Of a stretch of DNA of 64,000 bases, positions 35,341 through 43,876 are shown piece by piece. Origin of the DNA: RYN-230 sp963768945 (GTDB lineage Bacteria > Actinomycetota > Actinomycetes > Streptosporangiales > Streptosporangiaceae); the NCBI GenBank assembly GCA_963768945.1, contig CAVYJW010000003.1:1798001-1862000 (forward strand), in the 5' to 3' direction. The notes beneath the pieces were generated by a model, which ran no database searches, had not been told where the DNA came from, and worked only from the letters and a program-made list of their open reading frames with translations. Position numbers and translations under genes: made by a program. Position 1 is the first letter of the stretch. Each line of letters starts with the position of its first letter.

Positions 35341-35847
35341 ATGAGATTGCGACGGCATCGGCGGAACCTGGTGGTGTGGAGCCAGTCCGCCTGCCCAGGT
35401 GGCAGGTATGGTGCGCCACCATTCACGGGGCCCGCACGCACCAGGCGGATACGCAGGTGTCTGCGCACTGGCGTGCTCCTCGCAATCCTCGGCCTGATGC
35501 CTCTGGCTGCTGCCGTGCGAGCCCGGTGGCGGCGCGTCCTTCCCGGGGTAGTGCTCACAGTGGTCGGCATCTTGTACCGGGACGGCCAGGTCGGCGTGGT
35601 TCTCCTCCCCGGGCTCCTGCTCCTCTTCTCCGCCCCGCTTTTCCCGGTCAGCCCCAAGATGGACCGCACTCGGCGGTCGGAGCTGGAGCGTGAGCTAGCC
35701 GGGTACTCCACCCCGGCGGAGCGGTGCGATGTTGAAGCGACCCTTGACCGATACCCAGACGACGTGACGAACGAGCTACGTGTCATCCTCGCCAGTCAAG
35801 CCCTGGCCGCTTGCAGCAACCGGATTCCTGGCGCGGGGGGGTACTGA
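35341..35847 (+). CDS. predicted small membrane protein
   Basis: A 168-residue protein with two adjacent hydrophobic segments (TGVLLAILGLMPLAAAV and VLPGVVLTVVGILY...VGVVLLPGLLLLFSAPLF) and a conserved-looking cytosolic tail (RSELERELAGYSTPAERCDVEATLDRYPD). The tail resembles a known group of actinomycete proteins without assigned function. ATG 35341 has GGGAGG 5 bases upstream and is preferred to GTG 35326. It ends 60 bases before selC on the opposite strand. Confidence 0.7.
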   Translation: MRLRRHRRNLVVWSQSACPGGRYGAPPFTGPARTRRIRRCLRTGVLLAILGLMPLAAAVRARWRRVLPGVVLTVVGILYRDGQVGVVLLPGLLLLFSAPLFPVSPKMDRTRRSELERELAGYSTPAERCDVEATLDRYPDDVTNELRVILASQALAACSNRIPGAGGY

Positions 35848-35906
35848 GGACCGCCTCCGCCCTCGACAGGGGTGGCGGGCTCAGCCCCGGCCGGAGGACG
35901 CGCTGG

Positions 35907-36002
35907 TGGCGGAGGCGGACGGGAATCGAACCCGCCGGCGACGCGGAGCGCCGTCCACCGGTTTTGAAGACCGGGAGGGCCACCAGGCACCCAGACGCCT
36001 CC
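35907..36002 (-). tRNA. selC: tRNA-Sec (UCA anticodon)
   Basis: A 96-nt tRNA including an encoded CCA. The anticodon loop CTTCAAA places TCA at 35965-35967, between CCGG arms. The acceptor GGAGGCG pairs with CGCCTCC. The long variable arm (GGACGGCG...CGCCG region) and TTCGATT T-loop fit the unusual selenocysteine tRNA. It decodes UGA when SelB and a SECIS element are present. It lies 10 bases downstream of the 3' end of the acyl-CoA synthetase gene's stop on the same strand, a position for which no promoter overlap is possible, so its promoter must lie within that coding or acceptor region or it arises by processing. Confidence 0.93.
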
Positions 36003-36012
36003 GGAGCTGACC

Positions 36013-37923
36013 TTATCCGGCGTAGAGGTTCTCGATGTCGCCGGAGTACTTCGCGTGCACCACGCGCCGCTTGAGCTTGAGCGTCGGCGTCAGTTCCTCG
36101 CTCTCCGCGGTCCACTCCACCGGCAGCAGCCGCCAGCGCCTGACCTGCTGCACCCGGGCCAGATGCTGGTTGGCTGAAGCCACGCCCTGCTCGATCTCGG
36201 CCAGCAGCACCGGGTTCTCGGCCAGGGCCGCGAGCGAACCGGCCTCGACGCCCCGGGCCGCGGCCCAGGCGGGCGCGACCTCGGCATCGAGTGTCAGCAG
36301 GGCGACCACGTAGGGCCGCCGATCCCCGTAGGCCAGCGCCTGGCCGATCAGCGGGTGCGCCACCAGGAGGTTCTCGATCATGGCCGGCGGCACGTTCTCC
36401 CCGCCCGCGGTGATGATGAGCTCCTTCTTGCGGTCCACCACCGACAGGAAGCCGTCGTCGTCCAGGCGGCCAATGTCGCCGGTGTGCAGCCAGCCGTCGG
36501 CGTCGATCAGCTCCGTGGTCAGGTCCGGCCGGTTCAGGTAGCCCGGCGTGTTGAGCGGGCCCCGGGTGAGAATCTCGCCGTCGTCAGCGACCCTCACCTC
36601 GGTGCCGGCGAACGCCCGCCCCACGGTCCCGAGCCGGAACTCGGTCACGGTGTTGGACGTGAACGCGCCGGTGGTCTCCGTCATCCCGTAGATGTCCAGG
36701 ATCCTCAGCCCCAGCCCGGCGAAGAACGCCCCGACCTCGGGCGGCAGCGGCGCCGCGGCGCTGGACACCACGGCCGCCTCACCCAGCCCGAGCAGCGAGC
36801 GGATCGGGGCCAGGACCTGCTCATCGGCCTGGCGGAACGCCTTGGCCAGCTCGTCCGGCGTGGTCCGGCCGTACTGGGTGCTCTCCACGTACCGGCGCCC
36901 GACGTCCATGGCCTGTTCCACCCCGGCCCGCCGGGCCGGGTCGGCCTCGGCGGCCAGCAGGGCCTGGATGCCGGCCCTGATCTTCTCCCAGACCCTGGGC
37001 ACGCCGAAGAAGGCAGTGGGACGTACCTCACCAACGGTCTTCACGAGCTGCTGCACGTCCGGGCAGAAATGCACGTGCCCGGCCGTGCTGATCGGCAGGT
37101 AGATGCTGAACATGCGCTCCGCGATGTGCGCCAGGGGCAGGTAGGAAACCCAGCGCACATGCGGGTGGACGCTGCCGCCCCGCGTGGCCGCCTCGACCTC
37201 GTAGAGAACGCAGTGGTGGGTGAGCAGGACGCCCTTGGGGTTGCCAGTGGTCCCCGAGGTGTACAGCAGGGTGACCGGATCCTCCGAGGTGATCGCGGCC
37301 AGGCGCCCGGTCACCAGCTCCGGTTCCGCGGCCAGCCGCTCCCGGCCCAGGTCGGCGAACTCGTCCCAGGCCAGATACTGCTCCCCCGCCGGGCACACGC
37401 TCGCATCCCGGACGATGATCTTGCTCAGGCCGGGCAGGCGGGACAGCACGGGCTGCCAGCGGGCCAGCTGATCCTGCCCGTCCAGCACGGCGATCCGGGC
37501 CGCGCAGTCGCCGGCGACGAAGGCCACCTGCTCGGCGGCCAGAGTGGCGTAGAAGGTGACCGGGACCCCGCCGGCGTGCACGGCACCGAAATCCGCCAGC
37601 ACGTGCTCGGCCCGGTTGGGCATCATGATCGCGACGCGGTCGCCGGGGGCCAGGCCAAGCGCGGCGAAGCCCGCCGCCAGCTCCAGCGCCTGCTGCCTGG
37701 CCTGGGCCCAGGTCAGGGTCCGCCAGCCAGCCGGGCTGCTGGCCGGGCCTGCGGCGGCCCCGTCCGGGCTGGCCCCGTCCGGGCTGGCCCCCTCTGGGCT
37801 GGCCTGTGACAGAGCAGGGTAGTCCGGGAACTTCTCCGCGGTCAGCCGGAGCTGATCGCACACCGTCTTGCCCCGGATCGATTCCTCGATCTCCGCCCGC
37901 TGCCGGAGAACCTCCGTCGTCAC
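36013..37923 (-). CDS. long-chain fatty-acid-CoA ligase, FadD15-like
   Basis: A 636-residue ANL-superfamily AMP-binding enzyme that activates fatty acids with ATP and CoA. The ATP motif is LLYTSGTTGNPKGV (near residue 220). IYGMTETTGAF is the adenine-binding motif, and LHTGDIGRLDDDGFLSVVDRKKELI is the hinge. The catalytic Lys is in TPTLKLKRRVV near the C-terminus. A 15-nt repeat near residue 45 encodes ASPDGASPDGA, an extra linker. ATG or GTG near 37923 is the start, and selD is divergent. Confidence 0.92.
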   Translation of the reverse strand: MTTEVLRQRAEIEESIRGKTVCDQLRLTAEKFPDYPALSQASPEGASPDGASPDGAAAGPASSPAGWRTLTWAQARQQALELAAGFAALGLAPGDRVAIMMPNRAEHVLADFGAVHAGGVPVTFYATLAAEQVAFVAGDCAARIAVLDGQDQLARWQPVLSRLPGLSKIIVRDASVCPAGEQYLAWDEFADLGRERLAAEPELVTGRLAAITSEDPVTLLYTSGTTGNPKGVLLTHHCVLYEVEAATRGGSVHPHVRWVSYLPLAHIAERMFSIYLPISTAGHVHFCPDVQQLVKTVGEVRPTAFFGVPRVWEKIRAGIQALLAAEADPARRAGVEQAMDVGRRYVESTQYGRTTPDELAKAFRQADEQVLAPIRSLLGLGEAAVVSSAAAPLPPEVGAFFAGLGLRILDIYGMTETTGAFTSNTVTEFRLGTVGRAFAGTEVRVADDGEILTRGPLNTPGYLNRPDLTTELIDADGWLHTGDIGRLDDDGFLSVVDRKKELIITAGGENVPPAMIENLLVAHPLIGQALAYGDRRPYVVALLTLDAEVAPAWAAARGVEAGSLAALAENPVLLAEIEQGVASANQHLARVQQVRRWRLLPVEWTAESEELTPTLKLKRRVVHAKYSGDIENLYAG

Positions 37924-38036
37924 CGCCGCTCACCTCCGCCTAGTGGGCCTGGTGGGCCTGGTGGGCCCGGTTTCCCCTGGAATGCCACCACGTCCCCGCG
38001 CCGGCCGCAAGATGGTGCCGCATTAGAGTGCCATCC

Positions 38037-39062
38037 ATGACCGTCTCCGCGGGTATCCGGCTGACCCAGTATGCGAGCGGCGGAGGATGCGCCTGCAAGA
38101 TCCCGCCCGGTGAGCTGGAGCAGGTGGTCGCCCAGATGCTGGCCGCCCCGGTGCCCCCCGGACAGCCCGACGTGCAGCGGATCGACGCCGAGCTGCTCAT
38201 CGGCGTGGAGCACGGCGACGACGCGGCGGTCGTGCGGATCAGCGACGGGCAGGCTGTGGTGGCCACCGCTGACTTCTTCGGCCCGGTGGTGGACGACGCC
38301 TACACCTTCGGCCGGATCGCCGGCACGAACGCCCTCTCGGACGTGTACGCGGTCGGCGGCACGCCGCTGGTCGCGCTCAACCTGCTCGGCTGGCCGCGGG
38401 CCAAGCTGCCCGCCGCGCTCGCCGGGGAGGTGCTGCGCGGCGGGCTGGACGCGGCCCGGCACGCGGGCTGCCTGCTGGCGGGCGGGCACAGCATCGATGA
38501 TCCCGAGCCCAAGTACGGCATGGCGGTGACCGGTCTGGCCGACCCGGACGCGCTGCTGCGCATCGACGCGGGCCAGCCCGGGCTGCCGATCAGCCTGACC
38601 AAGCCGATCGGCAGCGGGATGCTCAACTCCCGGCACAAGGCGACCGGCGAGGTCTTCCCGCAGGCGATCGAGGTCATGACCACCCTCAACGCCGGGGCCA
38701 GCCGGGACGCGCTGGCCGCGGGGGTGCGCTGCGCCACCGACGTGACCGGGTTCGGGCTGCTCGGCCACCTGTTCAAGCTGGCCCGGGCGAGCGGGGTGTC
38801 GGCCGTGCTGGACCACGCCGCGGTACCGCTGATCGAGGGGGCTCGGGCGGCGGCGCGGGCGGGGTACGTGCCGGGCGGGAGCCGGCGCAACCTGGACTGG
38901 GTCATCCCGCACACCGACACCGGCGGGCTCAGCGAGGAGGACCTGCTGCTTCTCGCGGACGCGCAGACCTCGGGCGGGCTGCTGATCGCCGGGGAGATCC
39001 CTGGTGCCCCGGTGATCGGGGAGCTGATCCCGGCCGAGGCCAGCACGCTCATCCTCCGGTAG
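38037..39062 (+). CDS. selD: selenide, water dikinase
   Basis: Makes selenophosphate, the selenium donor for selenocysteine tRNA. A 341-residue protein with the catalytic GGGCACKIPP near the N-terminus: Cys, not selenocysteine, with the essential Lys. VEHGDDAAVVRI binds metal-ATP, and CATDVTGFGLLGHL and ADAQTSGGLLIA are conserved later motifs. ATG 38037 is preferred over GTG 38028. It lies between the acyl-CoA ligase (divergent) and fdhD (same direction, 134 bases downstream). Confidence 0.95.
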   Translation: MTVSAGIRLTQYASGGGCACKIPPGELEQVVAQMLAAPVPPGQPDVQRIDAELLIGVEHGDDAAVVRISDGQAVVATADFFGPVVDDAYTFGRIAGTNALSDVYAVGGTPLVALNLLGWPRAKLPAALAGEVLRGGLDAARHAGCLLAGGHSIDDPEPKYGMAVTGLADPDALLRIDAGQPGLPISLTKPIGSGMLNSRHKATGEVFPQAIEVMTTLNAGASRDALAAGVRCATDVTGFGLLGHLFKLARASGVSAVLDHAAVPLIEGARAAARAGYVPGGSRRNLDWVIPHTDTGGLSEEDLLLLADAQTSGGLLIAGEIPGAPVIGELIPAEASTLILR

Positions 39063-39196
39063 CACCGCTGCCGGCCTCACCGCTGCCTGCCGCCTCACCG
39101 CCGGCCTCATCGCCGCCGCCTCACCGCTCCCCCGCGAGCGCCAGCCCCCACGCGTCGTAGGCTCATGACGGGTCCCCACGTCGCGGGAGGCGGTCA

Positions 39197-40105
39197 ATGA
39201 CCTCGAGGACAGCACGGCGCCGGGTGCTGCGCGTGTCAGTCCCGTCCGGGCCAGCTGAGCGGGCCACCGCGGATCCCCGCGCGGACCTGCTGGCCGTGGA
39301 GGAGCCGCTGGAGATCCGGGTCGGCGGGCAGCCGCTCGCGGTCACGATGCGCACTCCCGGTCACGATATCGACCTGGCGGCCGGTTTCCTGGCCACCGAG
39401 GGAGTGATCGGCTCCACGGCCGACCTGTCCGAGATCAAGATGTGCGACGGGAACGTGGCCGACGTGACCCTAGCCCCCGGCACTCCCCTGCCCGGGGAGC
39501 GGCTGCGCCGTAACTTCATCACCACCAGCGCCTGCGGCGTCTGCGGCAAGGAGAGCATCGACGCGATCCGGGTCCGGGCCCGCTACGACGTGTCCGCCGA
39601 CCAGGTGCGGGTCGCGCCCGGGCTGCTGGCGGGCCTGCCGGACCGGCTGCGTGGCGCCCAGCGGGTGTTCACCAGCACCGGCGGGCTGCATGCGGCCGGG
39701 ATCTTCACGGCCGGCGGGACCATGCTGGCGCTGCGTGAGGACGTCGGCAGGCACAACGCGGTGGACAAGGTGATCGGCTGGGCCCTGCGTGAGGGGCGGC
39801 TGCCGCTGGCCGGGTGCGTGCTGCTGGTGAGCGGGCGGGCGTCGTTCGAGCTCACCCAGAAGGCGCTGATGGCCGGGATGCCCATCCTGGCCGCGGTATC
39901 CGCGCCGTCCTCACTGGCGGCGGAACTCGCCGAGGAGTCCGGCATGACCCTGGTCGGCTTCCTGCGCGGCTCGTCGATGAACGTCTACACCGGGGCGCAG
40001 CGGCTGGCCATCGAGGGGCCCGCCGGGCCGGAACAGGGACAGCACACCCTCGCCGGGCAGGCTGTGGCTGGGCCGGGGCTGACCGCCGGCGGCCGGACCG
40101 GGTGA
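39197..40105 (+). CDS. fdhD: formate dehydrogenase accessory sulfurtransferase
   Basis: Passes sulfur from a cysteine desulfurase to the Mo-bis-MGD cofactor of formate dehydrogenase. The 302-residue protein has the CGVC sulfur-relay motif in TTSACGVCGKESI, EDVGRHNAVDKVIGWAL and a C-terminal FLRGSSMNVYTGAQRL, all typical. The last 30 residues are a variable tail. Proximity to selD suggests that the client dehydrogenase contains selenocysteine. No dehydrogenase gene is in the window. A low-complexity CCTCACCGC-rich spacer separates it from selD. Confidence 0.95.
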   Translation: MTSRTARRRVLRVSVPSGPAERATADPRADLLAVEEPLEIRVGGQPLAVTMRTPGHDIDLAAGFLATEGVIGSTADLSEIKMCDGNVADVTLAPGTPLPGERLRRNFITTSACGVCGKESIDAIRVRARYDVSADQVRVAPGLLAGLPDRLRGAQRVFTSTGGLHAAGIFTAGGTMLALREDVGRHNAVDKVIGWALREGRLPLAGCVLLVSGRASFELTQKALMAGMPILAAVSAPSSLAAELAEESGMTLVGFLRGSSMNVYTGAQRLAIEGPAGPEQGQHTLAGQAVAGPGLTAGGRTG

Positions 40106-40141
40106 TCCGCGGCGGCCGGCTGGCCGCCGGGGACAGCGGGC

Positions 40142-41017
40142 TCAGGCGCTCGCGGCGTCGGCGACACCCCAGCGGCGCCGGATCCGGCCGTTGACGAGGT
40201 TGAACAGCAGGTCCACCGCGATCCCGATGGCCAGGATCACGATGATGATCGAGATCGCCCCGGCCATGTCCGCCTGGTCCTGGTCGTTGCTCAGCAGCAC
40301 GCCGAGCGAGGGCTGGCCGAGGATGATGACGACGATCTCGGCGGCGATCAGCCCGTGCCAGCCGAAGGCCCAGCCCTGCTTGAGCCCGCTCACGAAGGCG
40401 GGCAGGGTGGCTGGCATGATCACGTGCCGGTAGAGGGAGACGCGGCGCAGCCCCATGGTCTTGCCCGCCCGCAGCAGCAGCGGCGGCAGGAAGTCCGCTC
40501 CCGCGATAAGACCGTTAGCGATGGCAGGTGCCGCGGTCATCACAATGACGAACAGGATCGCGGTCGTGTTGGCCCCGAACAGGATGATGGCGAAGGGAAC
40601 CCACACGATCGAGGGCAGCGTCTGCAGCGCGGTGATCAGCGAGCCGACGGCGGCCCGCAGCGGCTTGATCCTGGAGACCAGGGCGCCCACCACCGTGCCG
40701 AGGACGAGGGCCAGCGCGAACCCGATGACCGCGCGGCGCAGCGTGGTGCCGATCCCCGACCAGAGCTGGGCGGTATGCAGCTGGTGCCACAGGTCAGTCA
40801 GGGTGGTCGCCGGGCCGGGCAGGATCGCGCTCTTGAAGCCGCTGAGGTAGATCAGCTGCCAGATGGCCAGGGCGAGTACCAGGGCCAGCAGCTTGGGCCA
40901 GGCCGCGGACCAGACCTTGGCCGCGACGTGCCGCTTGGCCTGCTGCGGCACGGCCAGCTCCAGCTGGTCCAGGCCGGCCAGGGCCGCGGTCGGCTCCTGC
41001 GGGGTCTCAACGGCCAT
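40142..41017 (-). CDS. ABC importer permease, SsuC/TauC/NrtB family
   Basis: Inner-membrane subunit of a sulfonate/nitrate/taurine-type importer, 291 residues from ATG 41017. It has about six membrane segments and the EAA loop of the binding-protein-dependent permeases (AGKTMGLRRVSLYRHVIMPATLPAFVSGL). The start overlaps the ATPase stop by 11 bases. Third gene of a binding protein-ATPase-permease operon on the minus strand. Confidence 0.9.
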   Translation of the reverse strand: MAVETPQEPTAALAGLDQLELAVPQQAKRHVAAKVWSAAWPKLLALVLALAIWQLIYLSGFKSAILPGPATTLTDLWHQLHTAQLWSGIGTTLRRAVIGFALALVLGTVVGALVSRIKPLRAAVGSLITALQTLPSIVWVPFAIILFGANTTAILFVIVMTAAPAIANGLIAGADFLPPLLLRAGKTMGLRRVSLYRHVIMPATLPAFVSGLKQGWAFGWHGLIAAEIVVIILGQPSLGVLLSNDQDQADMAGAISIIIVILAIGIAVDLLFNLVNGRIRRRWGVADAASA

Positions 41018-41870
41018 GGCGGACGATCTCCTCACGCAGCCGGTCCTTGATCTGGATCGCGAGGTCCACCGTGTCTGCGGAGTCCATCCCCCGCGGGCGC
41101 TCGAAGTCCACCCCGAATTCGCCGATCACCCGGCCGGGCCGGCTGCTCAGCAGCACGACCCGGTCGCCCAGGCGGACCGCCTCGCGCACCTCGTGGGTGA
41201 CGAACAGGATGCTCAGCTGCCGCCGCCGCCAGATGCCCTCCAGGACCTCGTGCAGCAGGTCCCGGGTCATCGCGTCGAGCGCCCCGAACGGCTCGTCCAT
41301 CAGCAGCACGTCCGCGTCCTGGGCCAGGGCCCGGGCCAGCGCGACCCGCTGCCGCATCCCGCCGGACAGCTGATGCGGGCGCTTGTCGCCGAACGAGCTC
41401 AGCTGCACCAGGTCGAGAAGCTCGGTCACCCGTTCCCGGCGTTCCGCCTTCGGCACGCCGCTGGCGCGCATCGGCATTTCCACGTTTTTCGCCGCGGTAA
41501 GCCAGGGGAACAGCGCGGACTCCTGGAACATCAGCGTGACCCGTCGCCCGCCGGTTGACACCTCACCCGAGCTGGGCGCGTCCAGGCCCGCCACCAGGTT
41601 CAGCAGGGTGCTCTTGCCGCACCCGGACGCGCCGATCAGGCAGACGAACTCGCCGGGGGCGACGGACAGCGAGATCCGGTCCAGGGCCACCAGCGCGGTG
41701 TCGCCCCGGCCGAAGGTCTTGGAGACCTCGCTGATCCGGACGGCCGCCCCGGCCCCGGTCTCGTCCAGCCGGGGATCGGCCGCCATGGAGGCTCCAGTCG
41801 CTGCCTGAGATAGGGCTGACGCCCCCGGGACCAGTCCCGGGGGCGTAGCACCGCGTGAATCAAGGCTCAT
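41007..41870 (-). CDS. ABC importer ATPase, SsuB/TauB family
   Basis: A 287-residue ATPase. After a non-conserved leader of about 40 residues come LIGASGCGKSTLLNLVAGL (Walker A), LSGGMRQRVALARALA (signature), DVLLMDEPFGALD (Walker B) and LFVTHEVREAV (H-loop). The short form MFQESALFPW Q-loop is typical of nitrate/sulfonate systems. Its ATG overlaps the stop of the binding-protein gene (ATGA). Confidence 0.92.
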   Translation of the reverse strand: MSLDSRGATPPGLVPGASALSQAATGASMAADPRLDETGAGAAVRISEVSKTFGRGDTALVALDRISLSVAPGEFVCLIGASGCGKSTLLNLVAGLDAPSSGEVSTGGRRVTLMFQESALFPWLTAAKNVEMPMRASGVPKAERRERVTELLDLVQLSSFGDKRPHQLSGGMRQRVALARALAQDADVLLMDEPFGALDAMTRDLLHEVLEGIWRRRQLSILFVTHEVREAVRLGDRVVLLSSRPGRVIGEFGVDFERPRGMDSADTVDLAIQIKDRLREEIVRHGR

Positions 41871-42934
41871 GGGCTCACCTGTGCTTGTCCGTCGGCTTTC
41901 AGCAGGGCGTTGAGCGGACCAAGATCGTAGATGCCGTTCAGGTTGACCGGGGTGAGCAGCCCCACCGCCTCGGCGTGCTTGGCGTCGGTGGCGAGCGAGG
42001 ATGCGATCGGGTCGGTGGTGAACGTGATCTGCTTGAAGGACGCCTGGAGGGCGGAGCTCTTCAGGCCCTTGCCGAGCAGCGTGGTCAGCTCGGCGTTGGC
42101 GGCTGCCGCGGCGGACGAGGGGTTGGCATTGATGTACTTGATCGACTCAATGTTCGCCTTGAGCAGGTCGCTGACCACGCTGGGGTTCGCCTTCAGGAAG
42201 GGCTGCGCGACGACGAGGTTGGTGGTCACGAACTTGCCGCCCGGCCACAGGCTGGCCTCGTTCACCAGCACCTTGCCGCCGTCCGAGACCATCTCGGCGT
42301 CGTAAGGAGCCGGTTCCCAGCCACCCGCGATCTGGCCGGACTTGAACTCCAGCACCGCGTCGGAGTTGGGCGTGATCGGCGTGACGGAGACGTCGCCCCC
42401 GCCGGTCTGGGTGGTGGTCAGCCCGTGGGACTTGAGGTAGTAGCGCAGCGCCACGTCCTGGGTGTTGCCCAGCGACGGCGTGGCCAGCTTCTGGCCCTTG
42501 AGCTGGCTGACGCTGCTGATACTCGGCTTGACCACGAGGGCCGCGCCGCCCGAGGCCGCCCCGGAGATGATCTTGATGGCCTTGCCGCTGGACTTTTCCC
42601 AGGCGTTGATGGCCGGGTTGGGGCCGACGTAGGCCGCGTCCAGCTGGCCGGCCAGCAGGGCGGTGGTCTCCTGGGTGCCGGAGCTGAAGACCGAGGTCTT
42701 GAGCGTGACCCCGCTGCCCAGGTTCTTGGTGAAGAAGCCCTTGTTCAGCGCGACCAGGGCCGGCGCGTGGGTGATGTTAGCCAGGAAACCCAGCCGCAGC
42801 GTCACGTGGCTGCTGGCGCTGCTACTGCTGGTGCTACTGCTACTACCACTGGAACCGGAGGAGGCCGACGACCCGCACGCGGCTGCCAGGGCTGTGATCG
42901 CTGCGGCTCCGGCAGCAAGCGCCACTCGTCTCAT
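41867..42934 (-). CDS. lipoprotein substrate-binding subunit of sulfonate/nitrate-type importer
   Basis: A 355-residue SsuA/NMT1-like binding protein. ATG 42934 gives a signal peptide with lipobox LAAAC, and acylation at that Cys is expected. A Ser-rich linker follows. LRLGFLANITHAPALVALNKG begins the fold, and GQLDAAYVGPNPAI is a conserved binding region. The frame extends upstream to 42991, but GGTGG 9 bases before 42934 and the signal sequence decide the start. The ligand may be an organosulfonate, nitrate or a thiamine precursor. Sequence alone does not decide. Confidence 0.88.
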   Translation of the reverse strand: MRRVALAAGAAAITALAAACGSSASSGSSGSSSSTSSSSASSHVTLRLGFLANITHAPALVALNKGFFTKNLGSGVTLKTSVFSSGTQETTALLAGQLDAAYVGPNPAINAWEKSSGKAIKIISGAASGGAALVVKPSISSVSQLKGQKLATPSLGNTQDVALRYYLKSHGLTTTQTGGGDVSVTPITPNSDAVLEFKSGQIAGGWEPAPYDAEMVSDGGKVLVNEASLWPGGKFVTTNLVVAQPFLKANPSVVSDLLKANIESIKYINANPSSAAAAANAELTTLLGKGLKSSALQASFKQITFTTDPIASSLATDAKHAEAVGLLTPVNLNGIYDLGPLNALLKADGQAQVSP

Positions 42935-43104
42935 TCTAAGGACCACCTTGTCGATCAGGTTAGTTAGTATGTCGATCTGTTTGATAGGCAAGGCCGATTA
43001 AACCATACCCGCGCTCGAGGGGGGCAAATCCTGCCAGGGCGCGGCGAGTGGGGCCGCTGAAGAGGCCTTGCCGGACCTGGCGGGACGGCACCTGCGATAC
43101 GTTC

Positions 43105-43122
43105 AGTTGCAATTAAGTAACT
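43105..43122. promoter_or_regulatory. MarR-like palindromic operator in an AT-rich island
   Basis: AGTTGCAATTAAGTAACT is an imperfect palindrome (12 of 18 symmetric positions), of the AGTTGC-GCAACT kind bound by MarR-type regulators. It lies in the 450-bp non-coding stretch 42935-43384. Followed by TTCGTTAATC, it could be a promoter. No convincing gene begins downstream before the repeat array at 43293, so it may serve a lost gene or a small RNA. Confidence 0.35.
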
Positions 43123-43292
43123 ATTCGTTAATCTGGCCGTCACGTCCCCGACTCGCTGGCGTTACCGTCCGTTCAGGATCGGCTGCCTCCTGTCGCCAGG
43201 TGAGCCGACTCATTGCTGAACTCGATCACCGCCATCGCGTCCGCGTGCGCGCCGGACTACGCGTTCCTGCTCATCCCCCGCGCCGCGGCAGG

Positions 43293-43390
43293 CCCAGCTG
43301 CGCGCCGCGGGCAGGCTTAGCTGCGCGCCGCGGGCAGGCTTAGCTGCGCGCCGCCGGAGGCTTAGCTGCGCGCCGCCGGCAGGCTCAGCT
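43293..43390. repeat. 22-23-nt tandem array reiterating the 3' end of the lipoprotein gene
   Basis: Downstream of the minus-strand gene ending at 43385 there are four units of about 23 bases, starting at 43361, 43339, 43316 and 43293. Each ends in GCGCAGCTAA (three copies) or GCGCAGCTGG (the most distant), matching the gene-terminal ACAGCTGA. The stop triplet is therefore repeated four times, and the fifth copy has lost it. Confidence 0.88.
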
Positions 43391-43756
43391 GTCTCCCGCG
43401 GTTTGGAGGTTGACGCCTTCCACCGACGGGTGTTTTTGAAGGCACGTCTCGAGCCGGGCGAGTTGCGCGTCGCTGGCGTTGGACACCAGGTAGATCACGT
43501 CATACAGGTTGTCTGAGGCCAGGTGATCGGTCGGCAGCGCTTCCGGCTTGGCCTGCGGGATATGGGAGCAATCGGCCCGGACCTGCAGCCGGGTGGCCCT
43601 GGTAGTCCCGTCCTTGAACTGGACGACTGCCTCCTGCTTGCCGAGTGCGGCATCGAACTTGGCGCAGCCGCCCACCCCGGCGGTCAAGAGCACGGAGCCC
43701 GCGATCGTCAGGGCCGCTACGCGTAGATGCACGGTGCACAGCTTACGATCGGTCAC
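43385..43756 (-). CDS. small secreted lipoprotein, function unknown
   Basis: A 123-residue protein (GTG 43756, alternative GTG 43732). A signal peptide (LRVAALTIAGSVLLTAGVGGC) with lipobox GVGGC is followed by KFDAALGKQEAVVQFKDGTT. The body contains two further Cys (ADCSHIP, LETCLQKHP) that could form a disulfide. LYDVIYLVSNASDAQLARLE is an amphipathic region. The family is not recognised. It is divergent from the GH15 gene. An 872-residue frame covering it continues antisense through that gene and is not real. Confidence 0.72.
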   Translation of the reverse strand: MTDRKLCTVHLRVAALTIAGSVLLTAGVGGCAKFDAALGKQEAVVQFKDGTTRATRLQVRADCSHIPQAKPEALPTDHLASDNLYDVIYLVSNASDAQLARLETCLQKHPSVEGVNLQTAGDS

Positions 43757-43876
43757 GGCCGGCACAGGCCACAGGGATCCGGGTACCGTACGGGCAGGAG
43801 GAACCATGCGCGGGTGGGTCACCACTCCCGCCGCTCGTCGCGCCGCCGGGAATGCGGCTCCTACCTGGAGGTACCG

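Noticed and set aside
39063..39196. Stop-anchored repeat after selD
   Set aside because: The CCTCACCGC-rich spacer is repetitive but does not copy the selD 3' end, so it was not counted with the stop-anchored set.
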